This document shows, in pieces, positions 34,211 to 42,709 of a DNA stretch of 64,000 bases. The position numbers and the translations under genes were made by a program. The notes under the pieces were generated by a model. The model was given only the letters and a program-made list of their open reading frames with translations. It searched no databases and was not told the origin of the DNA. This stretch comes from Avedoeria sp964651245 (lineage in GTDB: Bacteria; Chloroflexota; Anaerolineae; Epilineales; Epilineaceae). Location of the stretch: assembly GCA_964651245.1 (NCBI GenBank), contig CAZYVI010000020.1:20474-84473 (forward strand), in the 5' to 3' direction. Positions within the stretch are counted from its first letter, which is position 1. Each line of letters starts with the position of its first letter.

Positions 34211-34350
34211 GGCGATCGTTCGGATTCGCGCTCGAACGCCGCCAGCTCGGCCGCCTCGCGCGCGGCGTCCCGCCGTCGCCACCGGATCGACGCCGCGTAG
34301 CCGCCGAGCAGCAATCCCGCCACCAGCCAGGCCGCGATCACGTAGCCCAT
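34207..34350 (-). CDS. ccmD: CcmD-like small membrane protein
   Basis: 47 residues: MGYVIAAWLVAGLLLGGYAA, then a strongly basic stretch (IRWRRRDAAREAAEL). One N-terminal transmembrane helix followed by a basic-then-acidic cytoplasmic tail is the CcmD pattern. CcmD helps release holo-CcmE from the CcmABC heme exporter. AGGAG lies upstream of the ATG and the stop overlaps the DUF2085 start. It is separated from the other ccm genes by the cytochrome gene, and CcmA, CcmB and CcmC are not in the window. The assignment rests on size, topology and context. Confidence 0.65.
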   Translation of the reverse strand: MGYVIAAWLVAGLLLGGYAASIRWRRRDAAREAAELAAFERESERSP

Positions 34351-34354
34351 GGGC

Positions 34355-36232
34355 TCACTCCTGGGTCGACCGTGCCGCGGGACGCAGGGCCACGGCGCGC
34401 GCCACGAGCGCGGCGCGACGGCGCTGGTAGTCGCGCGGCGCCAGCTCGCCGCGCCCGTTGCGGGCGTCGAGGTCGGCGATGGCGCGGACTGCCCGCTCGT
34501 AGGCCCCGGTCCGGCGGGTGCGGCCGGCCGGCGCGAACACGCCGATCGCCGCGGCGGCGGCGATCGCCAAGATCGCCAGCACCGCTGCCGCGCGCCGCTG
34601 CGTCGATGCGTCGAGCAGGGGCGGCGGCGCCGGACCGAGCACGTCCTGCGCCGAGCCCGGCACCGCGGCGGCCGCCGGCAGCCCCGTCAGGCGCACCGTC
34701 CAGCGCGCCCCCGGCGGCAGGCCGCCGCCGGTGTAGCGCTCGACGGCCACGTCGCCGAACCGATCGGCCGTCGGGCCGCTCAGCGCGTCGCTGGCAACCC
34801 TGACGCCCGGGTCGGCGACGACGAGGCCGAGCCGCTGTGCGCCGCCGACGAGGACGCGGTCGAGCACGGCGTTGCGCCCGCGGTAGGGCATGGCGTAGCT
34901 GGCGACGATCTCCAGCCCGCCGGGCGGAACCGGCAGCCGGACCTCGATGGCCCCCTCGCTCGAGCGGCTGGCAGCGGCGACGTCAAAGCGGGTGGTGCGA
35001 TCCTCGAGCGTGACGTCGCGGGCGCCGATCGGCAGCGGCAGCGCGAAGCTCGGCCCGCCGGCGGCGCCGACGTGCGCCGTCTGGCCGTCGTTGGCGATCT
35101 GCCAGACCTCGAAGACCGCCAGCTCGCCGCGGTCGGCGTCGGCCTTGACCAGCGTCGACACGCCCTGCGCCTCCGCCGGCGGGCCCGGCTCGACCGCGTA
35201 GACGGTGATCGCGACGTCGGTCCGCTGCGGCGCATCGACGCCCAGCGCGACGGCCTCGGCGGCGCGGTGGCGAACGCCGGCCAGCCAGGCCTCGGGCTCG
35301 TACCGGACGTCGCCCGCCGGCAGGTGGGGCACGTCGAACGACCCGTCCGCGCCCAACGCGACCGGCCCGAGGTCGACCGCGAGGCCCACGGCCGAGGCGG
35401 CCAGCGAGAGCGACAGCGGCGCGCTGGCGGCGACCCCGGCGCCGCGCCCGACGCGCCCAGCGATCCGACCGCCGGGCACGAGCCCCGCCACGTCCAGCGG
35501 ACCGCTGCCGTGGCTGCCGAGCAGCGCCAGGGCGGACCGGACTTCGAGGGATTCCGCCGCGAGCGCGGCGTGGTCGGCGACGGCGTCGTAGGCGCGGGCC
35601 AGGGCGGCGGGCGACCGGATCGCAAGCCCGTCCGCGCCCGGCGGCCCATCGGCTGGCGCCGGAGTCGCCGCCAGCCGGGCCGCCCACGCCTCCGCGTCGC
35701 CATGACACTCGGCGCAGCGGGCCGCGTACGCCGCCCGGCCGACCGCCAGCCGCACGGGATGCTCGACCGACAGCGCGCGGACCCAGGCCACGGTGTCCCA
35801 CCGCTCGTCGTCGCTGAGCAGGCGCGCGAACGGCGGCATGTTCGCCTCGAGGCGGCCGTTCGTGATCGTCGTCCAGAGGTCGGCCGGCGAGCGCTCGGCC
35901 ATCCGCTGCGGGTCCGCCAGGTTCGGCGGCGGCGCCGGCAGGCGGTCGACGAGCGGTCCATCGCCGCGGCCCGTCGGTCCGTGGCAGCCGGCGCAGTGCG
36001 CGGCGAACAGCGCCGCGCCGCGCGTGGCGTCGCCGCGGGTCGCCGCGGTGCCGGTCAGCGGCGGCGCGGCGGCGACTGCGGCCGCCGCGGTCGGCGTTGC
36101 GCTCGGCGTCGCGCCGGCGTTCGGTCGCGACTGCGCGACGGCCGGCGCGGCGACCGCGGCCGCCACGAGCGCGGCGGCGAAGCCGGCGGCGCAGCACCGG
36201 ATGAAGAGCGGGACGGCGGGACGCAGCGTCAT
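34355..36232 (-). CDS. Membrane-anchored di-heme-type cytochrome c protein
   Basis: 625 residues. A signal peptide (CCAAGFAAALVAAAVAAPAVA) is followed by a class I cytochrome c domain with CAGCH and a distal MPPF methionine. A second CAECH motif lies near residue 165. A long beta-rich region follows (about 200-540), then a C-terminal transmembrane helix (AAAVLAILAIAAAAAIGVFA) and a basic, helical cytoplasmic tail. It is probably an electron-transfer or heme-containing envelope protein and a client of the ccm genes it is co-transcribed with. The ATG at 36232 overlaps the upstream stop (ATGA). The role of the beta region is unknown. Confidence 0.85.
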   Translation of the reverse strand: MTLRPAVPLFIRCCAAGFAAALVAAAVAAPAVAQSRPNAGATPSATPTAAAAVAAAPPLTGTAATRGDATRGAALFAAHCAGCHGPTGRGDGPLVDRLPAPPPNLADPQRMAERSPADLWTTITNGRLEANMPPFARLLSDDERWDTVAWVRALSVEHPVRLAVGRAAYAARCAECHGDAEAWAARLAATPAPADGPPGADGLAIRSPAALARAYDAVADHAALAAESLEVRSALALLGSHGSGPLDVAGLVPGGRIAGRVGRGAGVAASAPLSLSLAASAVGLAVDLGPVALGADGSFDVPHLPAGDVRYEPEAWLAGVRHRAAEAVALGVDAPQRTDVAITVYAVEPGPPAEAQGVSTLVKADADRGELAVFEVWQIANDGQTAHVGAAGGPSFALPLPIGARDVTLEDRTTRFDVAAASRSSEGAIEVRLPVPPGGLEIVASYAMPYRGRNAVLDRVLVGGAQRLGLVVADPGVRVASDALSGPTADRFGDVAVERYTGGGLPPGARWTVRLTGLPAAAAVPGSAQDVLGPAPPPLLDASTQRRAAAVLAILAIAAAAAIGVFAPAGRTRRTGAYERAVRAIADLDARNGRGELAPRDYQRRRAALVARAVALRPAARSTQE

Positions 36233-36597
36233 GCGCCGGCGGAGCGGCGGTCGCGCCACGCCGCGACGTCGGACTCGACGGCGTCGGTGGCGCTCTCGGC
36301 GGCCGCCGCTTGGAGGGTCGGCAGCGCGTCGAGCGCCGCCAGGATCGCCGCGCCGCGGGCCACGGCTTCGGCCCGCAGCGCCTCGTGGTCGGCGGGCGCG
36401 AGCCGGCCGTCGCGGGCGTCGGCGTCGAGGTCGCGCAGCGTCGCCAGCACGGCCTCGCGCTCGGCCAGCAGGCCGACGAGGCGCGGATCGTCGCCGACGG
36501 CGCCCGGCGCGCCGCGCCACAGCGGCGCCGCCATCCAGACCAGGCCGGCCACAAGGGCGATGGCGGCGGCCGCGGCGCCGAGCCATTCGACCGTCAC
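36229..36597 (-). CDS. CcmI-like small membrane protein
   Basis: 122 residues from a GTG that overlaps the TlpA-like gene's stop (GTGA). One N-terminal transmembrane helix (LGAAAAAIALVAGLVWMAAPLW) is followed by a cytosolic helical segment, LLAEREAVLATLRDLDADARDGRLAPADHEALRAEA. This segment resembles the heptad region after the first helix of CcmI/CycH, the apocytochrome chaperone that hands substrates to CcmF-CcmH. The TPR part of true CcmI is missing. Position directly after ccmH and tlpA supports a link with c-type cytochrome assembly. Confidence 0.6.
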   Translation of the reverse strand: MTVEWLGAAAAAIALVAGLVWMAAPLWRGAPGAVGDDPRLVGLLAEREAVLATLRDLDADARDGRLAPADHEALRAEAVARGAAILAALDALPTLQAAAAESATDAVESDVAAWRDRRSAGA

Positions 36598-37280
36598 GGG
36601 CGGATCCACGCCGTGCGCGCCGCGCCCGGGCCGCCGCCGGCGGCGCCGACGGGACCGGCCTCGGCCACCAACCGCTCGAGCAGGGCGTCCAGATGGTCCG
36701 GCGTGAACGCGGCGGTCGTCGTCAGCGGCGCCTGGAGTCGGTCCACGGGCTCGGCGCCCGGCGCGGCCAGCGAGACGATCCGCCCGGCGCGGTCGATCAC
36801 GAACGTCTCGGGCACGCCCGCCACGCGGTAGGCGCGGCTGATGCGGCCGCCGAGGTCGGGTCCGTTCGGATAGCTGACCCCGTGGGTGGCCAGGTAGGCG
36901 CGCGCCGGGCCCTCGGTATCCACATATGCGACGCCGATGAACTGCACGCCGCGGTCCTGGAACCGCTGCCAGAGCGTTTCGAGGTCGTCGGCCTCGTCGG
37001 CGCACGGGATGCACCACGACGCCCAGAAGTTCAGCACGACGACCTGCCCCGCCAGGTCGCTCGAGGCGATCGACCGGCCATCGAACGTCTGCAGCCGCCA
37101 TGCCGGCGCGGGTGCGCCGACCTGCGGGCCGGCCGCCGGACGGCGCACCGCGGCCGCCATGGCCGCCAGCACGGCCAACGCCAGCAGGCCGCTGCCGACG
37201 AGGGCGAGGACGGCGCCGCGGCCGCGCCCAGCCGCGGCGGCGGACGGGTTCGCGTCGGGGCGCGACGGGTCGCTTGCCAT
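36594..37280 (-). CDS. TlpA/ResA/CcmG-type thiol-disulfide oxidoreductase
   Basis: 228 residues. An N-terminal transmembrane anchor (~residues 22-45) is followed by an AhpC/TSA-thioredoxin domain: VGAPAPAWRLQTFDGRSIA, then NFWASWCIPCADEADDL with the active site Cys90-Ile-Pro-Cys93 and the cis-Pro loop VAGVPETFVIDRAG. In CCM system I, CcmG reduces the apocytochrome CxxCH cysteines before heme attachment. The TGATG junction with ccmH shows tight coupling. Confidence 0.9.
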   Translation of the reverse strand: MASDPSRPDANPSAAAAGRGRGAVLALVGSGLLALAVLAAMAAAVRRPAAGPQVGAPAPAWRLQTFDGRSIASSDLAGQVVVLNFWASWCIPCADEADDLETLWQRFQDRGVQFIGVAYVDTEGPARAYLATHGVSYPNGPDLGGRISRAYRVAGVPETFVIDRAGRIVSLAAPGAEPVDRLQAPLTTTAAFTPDHLDALLERLVAEAGPVGAAGGGPGAARTAWIRP

Positions 37281-37822
37281 CAGGCGCCGCCGTCCGGTGT
37301 CGATCCGCCCTCGGGCGCGCGCGCCGACGGCGCCGGCGAGCCGTCGAACGCCAGCCGCTCCAACTCGGCCGCGTAGCGCGCCAGATCGCCCTGGGCAGCG
37401 GACGCCGATCGCGCGACGGCCTCCGCCGTCGCATCGCCCTCCGCGGCGGCGATCGCGCGCGCGCCGCGCGCGCCGGGCCGTTGGCGGCGCAGGATGTGCC
37501 CCACCGCCCAAGAGCCGCCGACGACGACCACGAGCGGCACCCACCACGCCAGGCCGAGCAGCCCGACGAGCGGCGGCGTGTTGCGGACGGCCGGGCCGTA
37601 GTAGTCGACGAAGTGCTGGACGATCGCCTCGGGCGACCTGCCCTGCGCCAGCTGGGTGCGGATGTCGGCGCGCATCTCGGCGCACACCGGCAGCGGGCAG
37701 TCCACCAGGTTGCGGCCCTGGCAGATCGGGCAGTTGAGCGTCTTGGCCACGGCCACGACGGCCGCGTCGTCGACGGGTGCGGTCGCTGGGGCCGCGGTCG
37801 ATGACGGCGGGCTGGGCGTCAT
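37280..37822 (-). CDS. ccmH: Cytochrome c maturation protein CcmH
   Basis: 180 residues from ATG 37822 (ATGA overlap with ccmF). The CcmH motif is LNCPICQG (Cys31, Cys34), followed by DIRTQLAQGRSPEAIVQHFVDYYGPAV, then a transmembrane helix near 85-110 and a longer than usual cytoplasmic or linker tail. Two additional cysteines (Cys42, Cys47) sit just after the CxxC. CcmH keeps apocytochrome cysteines reduced and forms the heme ligation complex with CcmF. Confidence 0.9.
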   Translation of the reverse strand: MTPSPPSSTAAPATAPVDDAAVVAVAKTLNCPICQGRNLVDCPLPVCAEMRADIRTQLAQGRSPEAIVQHFVDYYGPAVRNTPPLVGLLGLAWWVPLVVVVGGSWAVGHILRRQRPGARGARAIAAAEGDATAEAVARSASAAQGDLARYAAELERLAFDGSPAPSARAPEGGSTPDGGA

Positions 37823-39822
37823 GCGGCGCCGGCCGGAGCCGTCGCGGCCGCCAACCGCCGCGCCAGCTCGGCGTCGAGCACCCGCTGCTCGCGGCCATCC
37901 GGCCAGGCGGCGACGACGGTGCCCAGCGCCAAGATGAGCAGGCCGAGCCAGACGAAGCCCACCAGCGGGTTGATGTGAACCTTCACCGTGGCGACGCCGC
38001 CCGTGTCGTCGACGCCGCCCAGCAGGGCGTAGACGTCCTCGAGCGGCCGATGCAGGACGGACGGGATCGTCATCGGCTGCTCCTCGCGGTTGCGGAACAG
38101 CTCGCGGCTGGGCGCGACCGAGCCGACCGCGCGGTCGCCGTGGAACACCGTGAAGCGCGCCCGCTGGATCTCGCGATCGGGCTCGCGCGCCGACTCGAAG
38201 CCCTCGAAGCGCAGCCGGTAGCCGCCGCTGGCCACGACCTCGCCCGGTCCCACGGCCGCCTCGGCCTCGGTGCGGTAGGCGTTGCCGGCGATCCCGACCG
38301 CCATCAGGGCCACCCCTAGGTGGACGACGTAGCCCCCGTAGCGGCGCCGGTTGCGCGCGAACAGCCGCGCGGTGGCCACCGCCCAGCCCTCGCCCAGCCG
38401 CCGCCGGGCGCAGACGCCGCGGGCGATCTCGACCAGCGTCGCACCGGCGGCGAAGATGGCGACGGCGAAACCGGCCAGCGCCGCCGGTTGGCGGATGCCG
38501 GCCGCAGCCAGCGACGCCACGCACGCCAGGGCCACGAACGCCGGACGCGCCAGCAGTCGGGCCACCGCGCGCGGGTCGGCCCGCCGCCAGCCGACGACCG
38601 GCCCCACGCCCATGAGCAGGACCGCCGCACCCAGCAGCGGCAGGACGAGCCGGTTGAAGTAGGCGGGGCCGACCGTGACCTCCTGGCCGGTGAGCCACTC
38701 GCTCAGCAGCGGGAACGTCGTGCCCCAGAAGACGGCGAACAGGGCGCCCATGAACAGCAGGTTGTTGCCCAGGAACGTCGCCTCGCGGCTGACCACCGCC
38801 TCGACGGACACCGTCGACCGCAGCTGCGGCAACCGCCAGGCCACCAGCGCCAGGCTGGCGGCGACGATCGCGATCGTGAACACGAGGAAGTACGGCCCGA
38901 TGTCGCTCTGGGCGAAGGCGTGGACGCTCGACACCAGTCCGGCGCGGGTCAGGAACGTGCCGATCAGCACCAGGCAGAACGTGAGGACGATCAGCGACAC
39001 GTTCCAGGTCCGAAACAGGCCGCGGCGCTCCTCGGCCATGATCGAGTGCAGGAAGGCCGTCGCCGACAGCCAGGGCATGAGGGCCGCGTTCTCGACCGGG
39101 TCCCAGCCCCAGTAGCCGCCCCAGCCGAGGACGTCGTAGGCCCAGCGGCCGCCGAGCGCGAGGCCGATCGAGAGGCAGAGCCAAGCGACCAACAGCCACC
39201 GCCGCGATGCCGAGAGCCAGGCCGGGTCGAGGCGGCGGGTGATCAGCGCCGCCATGGCGAAGGCGTACGGCACCGTCAGGCCGGTCAGCCCGAGGTACAG
39301 CATGGGCGGGTGGAAGGCCATGCCGGGATGCTGCAGCAGCGCGTTGAGGCCGCTGCCGTCGGCGGGCACGACGTCGAGGCGGGCGAACGGGTTGGCGACG
39401 AAGACGACGAGCGCCAGGAAGAACGCCAGCACCACGGCGCTGACGGCGGCGAACCAGGGCAGGAGCCCGACGTCGGCGCGCCAGGGCCGCGCCAGCGCCA
39501 GGGCGGCGAAGCCGGCCAGGAGCCAGCTCCAGAACAGCAGCGAGCCCTCCTGGCCGCCCCACAGCGCCGTCATCAGGTAGAGCGGCGGCGTCGTCAGGCT
39601 CGACGTCTTCCAGACGTAGGCGATCGAGAAGTCGTGGCGGTAGAGGCTGATCTCGAGGCTGGCCACGGCCACGGTGACGAGCGCCGTCGACAGCCACAGC
39701 GCGCGCCGCCCGCTGACGACCAGCGCCGGCGCGCCGCGCACGGCGCCGAACGTCGACGCCAGCGCGGCGAACAACGCCGCGGCCAGCCCGGCGGCGGTGC
39801 TGCCATAGCCCAGCTCGGCCAT
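37819..39822 (-). CDS. ccmF: Heme lyase CcmF
   Basis: 667 residues with about 15 hydrophobic segments, the usual CcmF length. The WWD heme-handling motif (GWGGYWGWDPVENA) lies near residues 230-245, and FHPPMLYLGLTG and HSIMAEERRGLFRTWN carry the conserved His residues flanking it. A C-terminal periplasmic beta domain precedes the last helix. CcmF is the membrane subunit that attaches heme from CcmE to CxxCH. It is downstream of ccmE by four bases and overlaps ccmH by ATGA. Confidence 0.95.
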   Translation of the reverse strand: MAELGYGSTAAGLAAALFAALASTFGAVRGAPALVVSGRRALWLSTALVTVAVASLEISLYRHDFSIAYVWKTSSLTTPPLYLMTALWGGQEGSLLFWSWLLAGFAALALARPWRADVGLLPWFAAVSAVVLAFFLALVVFVANPFARLDVVPADGSGLNALLQHPGMAFHPPMLYLGLTGLTVPYAFAMAALITRRLDPAWLSASRRWLLVAWLCLSIGLALGGRWAYDVLGWGGYWGWDPVENAALMPWLSATAFLHSIMAEERRGLFRTWNVSLIVLTFCLVLIGTFLTRAGLVSSVHAFAQSDIGPYFLVFTIAIVAASLALVAWRLPQLRSTVSVEAVVSREATFLGNNLLFMGALFAVFWGTTFPLLSEWLTGQEVTVGPAYFNRLVLPLLGAAVLLMGVGPVVGWRRADPRAVARLLARPAFVALACVASLAAAGIRQPAALAGFAVAIFAAGATLVEIARGVCARRRLGEGWAVATARLFARNRRRYGGYVVHLGVALMAVGIAGNAYRTEAEAAVGPGEVVASGGYRLRFEGFESAREPDREIQRARFTVFHGDRAVGSVAPSRELFRNREEQPMTIPSVLHRPLEDVYALLGGVDDTGGVATVKVHINPLVGFVWLGLLILALGTVVAAWPDGREQRVLDAELARRLAAATAPAGAA

Positions 39823-39826
39823 GCGG

Positions 39827-40285
39827 CTAGCCGGTTGGCGCGTCGGACGGCGCGGTGGCGCCCGGCGGGACCGCCTCGTACTTCGACGGGCACTGCACGA
39901 ACAGCTCGTCGGCCTCGAACGTGCCGTCCGCCGCCAACCGGCCCCCGACGGTGATCGACTCGGCGCGATCGAACGTGTCCGGCACGAGGCCGCGGTAGCG
40001 GACCGCCAGGTGGCGCTCGTCGTCGGCCAGCACGAAGGCCAACCCCAGCCCGTGGTCGGTGCGCGCCACCGTCGCGGCGTCGACGTAGCCGCGCACCCGC
40101 ATCCGCTCGCCGGCCGACGCGCTGAGCACCGACGCCGGCGCGTCGGCCGGTGCGGCCGGTGCGGCGGCGTCCCACAGCTCGGCGACGGTGTAGTACGCCT
40201 CGGCCTCGCGGCTGAACGTGACGATGCTGATGACGACGACGGCGCCGAGGATCAACCCGGCCCCGAGCACATAGCGCAAGCGCAT
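39827..40285 (-). CDS. ccmE: Heme chaperone CcmE, Cys-type (CxxxY)
   Basis: 152 residues from ATG 40285 (GGGAGG upstream). N-terminal anchor (VLGAGLILGAVVVISIVTF), then the OB-fold: MRVRGYVDAATV, VRYRGLVPDTF, VGGRLAADGTFEADELFVQCPSKYE. The heme-binding residue is Cys132 in CPSKY (CxxxY) instead of the histidine of enterobacterial CcmE (HxxxY). The cysteine variant is known from archaea and some bacteria. It is the first gene of the operon and has its own promoter. Confidence 0.92.
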   Translation of the reverse strand: MRLRYVLGAGLILGAVVVISIVTFSREAEAYYTVAELWDAAAPAAPADAPASVLSASAGERMRVRGYVDAATVARTDHGLGLAFVLADDERHLAVRYRGLVPDTFDRAESITVGGRLAADGTFEADELFVQCPSKYEAVPPGATAPSDAPTG

Positions 40286-40343
40286 GACGAACCCTCCCGA
40301 CCCAACCGCCGCGGTCGTGCGGCGATCCTTCGCGCCCTGGGCA

Positions 40344-40372
40344 AGTGTAAGCAGCGGCCTGGAGCCGGTCAA
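40344..40372 (-). promoter_or_regulatory. Sigma-70 promoter for the ccmE operon
   Basis: On the minus strand, -35 TTGACC (40372-40367), a 17-base spacer and -10 TACACT (40349-40344). The -35 overlaps the stop codon of the upstream DUF1573-like gene, so the ccm genes can be transcribed independently of the DUF1573 block. Confidence 0.75.
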
Positions 40373-41541
40373 CGCGCCGGCGACAGCTGGAGCGCGCGCG
40401 CTCCGATGAAAGCGACGTCGATCGTCGGCAGCAGCGGATCGCTGGTGCTCAGCGTGACCACATGGCGGTAGACGCCGATCGCGCCGAGCGCGTCGTCGTC
40501 GCCCGCCGGCGGCAGCGCGACGCGCAGCTCGGCCGTGCCGCCGGGCGGCACGACGGGCCGGCTGAGCGTCGCGCCCGCGGCCGGCGGCAGCAGCTCGAGA
40601 CCCAGCGGCGCCAGGCCAAGGTTGCGCAAGGTCGCCGTCACCACGCCGGGCGCGGCGCCGTCGACGGCGCCGAGGTCGACGATGCGTCCGCCGCGGCCGA
40701 AGCGCGCGCCCTCGTCGATCCAGAGCCGCGGCGCGGACCGGTCCTGCGGCAGCTCCGCCAGAGCCACGGGCCGCCCGGGCGCCTCGGGCGACCGGGCGGT
40801 GTAGACCAGCCGAAGGCGGTGCTCGCCCGACGCCGGATCGCCGTCGTCCAGGCGGGGCGCCGCGGCGTCATTGCTGAACAGCTGGAGGTAGATCGCCTGG
40901 GCGCCGGTGTCGACAGGGCCGCTGTCACCGGGCGAGCGCGCGGCATCGGCCGCGAAGCGGACGGTGAGCGCCCGCAAGCCGCCGGGGGCGATCGCGACGG
41001 GCGGTCGCAACGAGCCGTCGGCATCGACGATCGACGCCTCGACCGCCAGGCTCAGCCCGGGCGACGGGATGTGGACGCGGCTGAGCGTGAGCGGGGCGTC
41101 GCCGACGTTGGCCAACACGAGCGGCACCGTGACGGGCCAGCCGACCACGACCTCGCCCAGGTCGAGCGTGCCACCGACCGCCCCGCCGCCCAGTGCCAGC
41201 CGTGGACCGTCGAACGTCGTCGTGACGGCGTCGAGGGACAGGACGGCGTAGCGCGGGTCCGAGGCGTTGGGGTCCGGCAGCCGCGCCAACACCTCGTGCG
41301 ACAGCCCGCCCTCGAGGCCCGCAGGCGTGAAGCGGCGCTGGAGCCCCGATCGCGTCGGCGCCGGCGTCGGCACCGGGTCGAAGTAGCGGACGGCGCGCGG
41401 CAAGGCCGTCGGCAGCGGCCGCGGTGCGGCCGTCGGCGCCGAGCGCTCCACCACGGCGCCGGCGATGCCGATCGCCGCGGCGAAAGCCGCGACAAGGGCC
41501 GCGGCGTCGAGGGCGGTGCGGTCGATCGAGAGCGTCGTCAC
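40369..41541 (-). CDS. DUF1573-like envelope protein without the Cys motif
   Basis: 390 residues. An N-terminal membrane segment (AAALVAAFAAAIGIAGAVV) and a Pro-rich linker precede two Ig-like domains of the DUF1573/ASH kind (LDLGEVVVGWPVTVPLVLANVGDAPLTLSRV; IVDLGAVDGAAPGVVTATLRNLGLAPLGLELL). Unlike the two other DUF1573 proteins nearby, it lacks the CGCT motif. It is the last gene of the upstream block, 15 bases after the SurA-TlpA fusion. A scaffold or binding role at the cell surface is likely, but the partner is unknown. Confidence 0.75.
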   Translation of the reverse strand: MTTLSIDRTALDAAALVAAFAAAIGIAGAVVERSAPTAAPRPLPTALPRAVRYFDPVPTPAPTRSGLQRRFTPAGLEGGLSHEVLARLPDPNASDPRYAVLSLDAVTTTFDGPRLALGGGAVGGTLDLGEVVVGWPVTVPLVLANVGDAPLTLSRVHIPSPGLSLAVEASIVDADGSLRPPVAIAPGGLRALTVRFAADAARSPGDSGPVDTGAQAIYLQLFSNDAAAPRLDDGDPASGEHRLRLVYTARSPEAPGRPVALAELPQDRSAPRLWIDEGARFGRGGRIVDLGAVDGAAPGVVTATLRNLGLAPLGLELLPPAAGATLSRPVVPPGGTAELRVALPPAGDDDALGAIGVYRHVVTLSTSDPLLPTIDVAFIGARALQLSPAR

Positions 41542-41556
41542 GGCGCCGGCGGACGG

Positions 41557-42678
41557 CTAGGGCCGCAGCGCCAGGCGGTCGCGCAGGTCGGGGAGCGCGC
41601 TCTGCGGGGCGTCCATGATCTGCTCGAGGTAGCCGTTGAGCTCGATCCGGTTGTGGATCGTGCCGCGGACGGCCTTGACGACGATGCCCTCGGCGTTGAC
41701 GAAGAACGTCGTCGGCAGCGCCTTGACCCGATAGACGGCCGACGCCTTGCCGTCGGTGTCGATCACGATCGGGTAGTTCATGCGCATGCTCTGCGCAAAC
41801 TGCTGCACCTGGGCGGCCGGCTCCTGCGAGTCGACGCCGAGGATCACGAGCCGGTCGGCGTTCTTGCTGGCCGCGTTGACGAACAGCGGGATCTCCGCCC
41901 GGCACGGTGCGCACCAGGTGGCCCAGAAGTTCACCATCACCGCCTTGCCGCGGAACTCCGACAGGCGGTGCTGGCCGCCGTCCGGCGTGGGCAGCACGAG
42001 CTCGGGCGCCGGCTGTCCCTCGCGTACAGGGGCGACGACCGCGCCGTCGATGTGCAGCTTGACGTCGGCGGTGGGGTAGAGGGCCAGCGCCACCGGCGTG
42101 ACCTGGTCCTGAACCGGTCCCCGCTCGCTGACCCACTGCTGGACGATCGCCTGCGACTCCGGTCGGCGGACGTAGGCATCGGCGAGCATCTGCTGGCGGG
42201 CCCAGGTGTCGACGTCGGCGTCCGTCAGGCCGTACGGGCTGCCGAGGATCGCCTGCCGGACCGTGCCGGCCGGCAGCCCGAAGCGGGCATCCACCTGCTC
42301 GACGGCGCCGGCGGCCTCGGCGTCGCTGACGCTCAGCCCGGCCTTGGCGGCGGCGTCGAGGACGAGCCAGCGATCGATGAGACGATCGACGAGGTCGCGC
42401 CGGAACGCCTCGGCCGCGGCCGGCGTGGCGTCGAGGACCTTGCCGGCCAGGCGCAGCTGCAGGTCCTTCTGGACGGCGAACTCGACGTCGACGTGGCGCG
42501 ACGTGATCGGCGCGCCGTTCACCTCGGCCACGACTGCGCCGGCCGGTGCCGCCGTCCCGCCGCGCCACAGCTGCAGGCCGACGCCGGCGCCCAGTGCCAC
42601 CGCCGCCAGCACGCCCCAGGCGACGATCGGGCCGACCCGGATGCGTCGGGGCGGCGGGCCGTCGTTCGTTCGAGCCAT
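41557..42678 (-). CDS. SurA-like chaperone domain fused to a TlpA-like thioredoxin
   Basis: 373 residues. Transmembrane anchor at ~15-38, then a SurA/PrsA N-terminal-type segment (VVAEVNGAPITSRHVDVEFAVQ, then helical RDLVDRLIDRWLVLDAAAKAGLSVSDAE). From residue 220 an AhpC/TSA-thioredoxin domain carries WATWCAPCR (Cys256, Cys259) and the cis-Pro segment VKALPTTFFVNAEG. The joining of an unfolded-client-binding chaperone to a thiol reductase suggests a membrane-tethered enzyme that binds partly folded exported proteins and acts on their cysteines. No PPIase domain is present. It lies between DUF1573 genes. Confidence 0.85.
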   Translation of the reverse strand: MARTNDGPPPRRIRVGPIVAWGVLAAVALGAGVGLQLWRGGTAAPAGAVVAEVNGAPITSRHVDVEFAVQKDLQLRLAGKVLDATPAAAEAFRRDLVDRLIDRWLVLDAAAKAGLSVSDAEAAGAVEQVDARFGLPAGTVRQAILGSPYGLTDADVDTWARQQMLADAYVRRPESQAIVQQWVSERGPVQDQVTPVALALYPTADVKLHIDGAVVAPVREGQPAPELVLPTPDGGQHRLSEFRGKAVMVNFWATWCAPCRAEIPLFVNAASKNADRLVILGVDSQEPAAQVQQFAQSMRMNYPIVIDTDGKASAVYRVKALPTTFFVNAEGIVVKAVRGTIHNRIELNGYLEQIMDAPQSALPDLRDRLALRP

Positions 42679-42709
42679 GTTCGTCTCCGTTCGCGGTCTG
42701 CGCCGCCGG

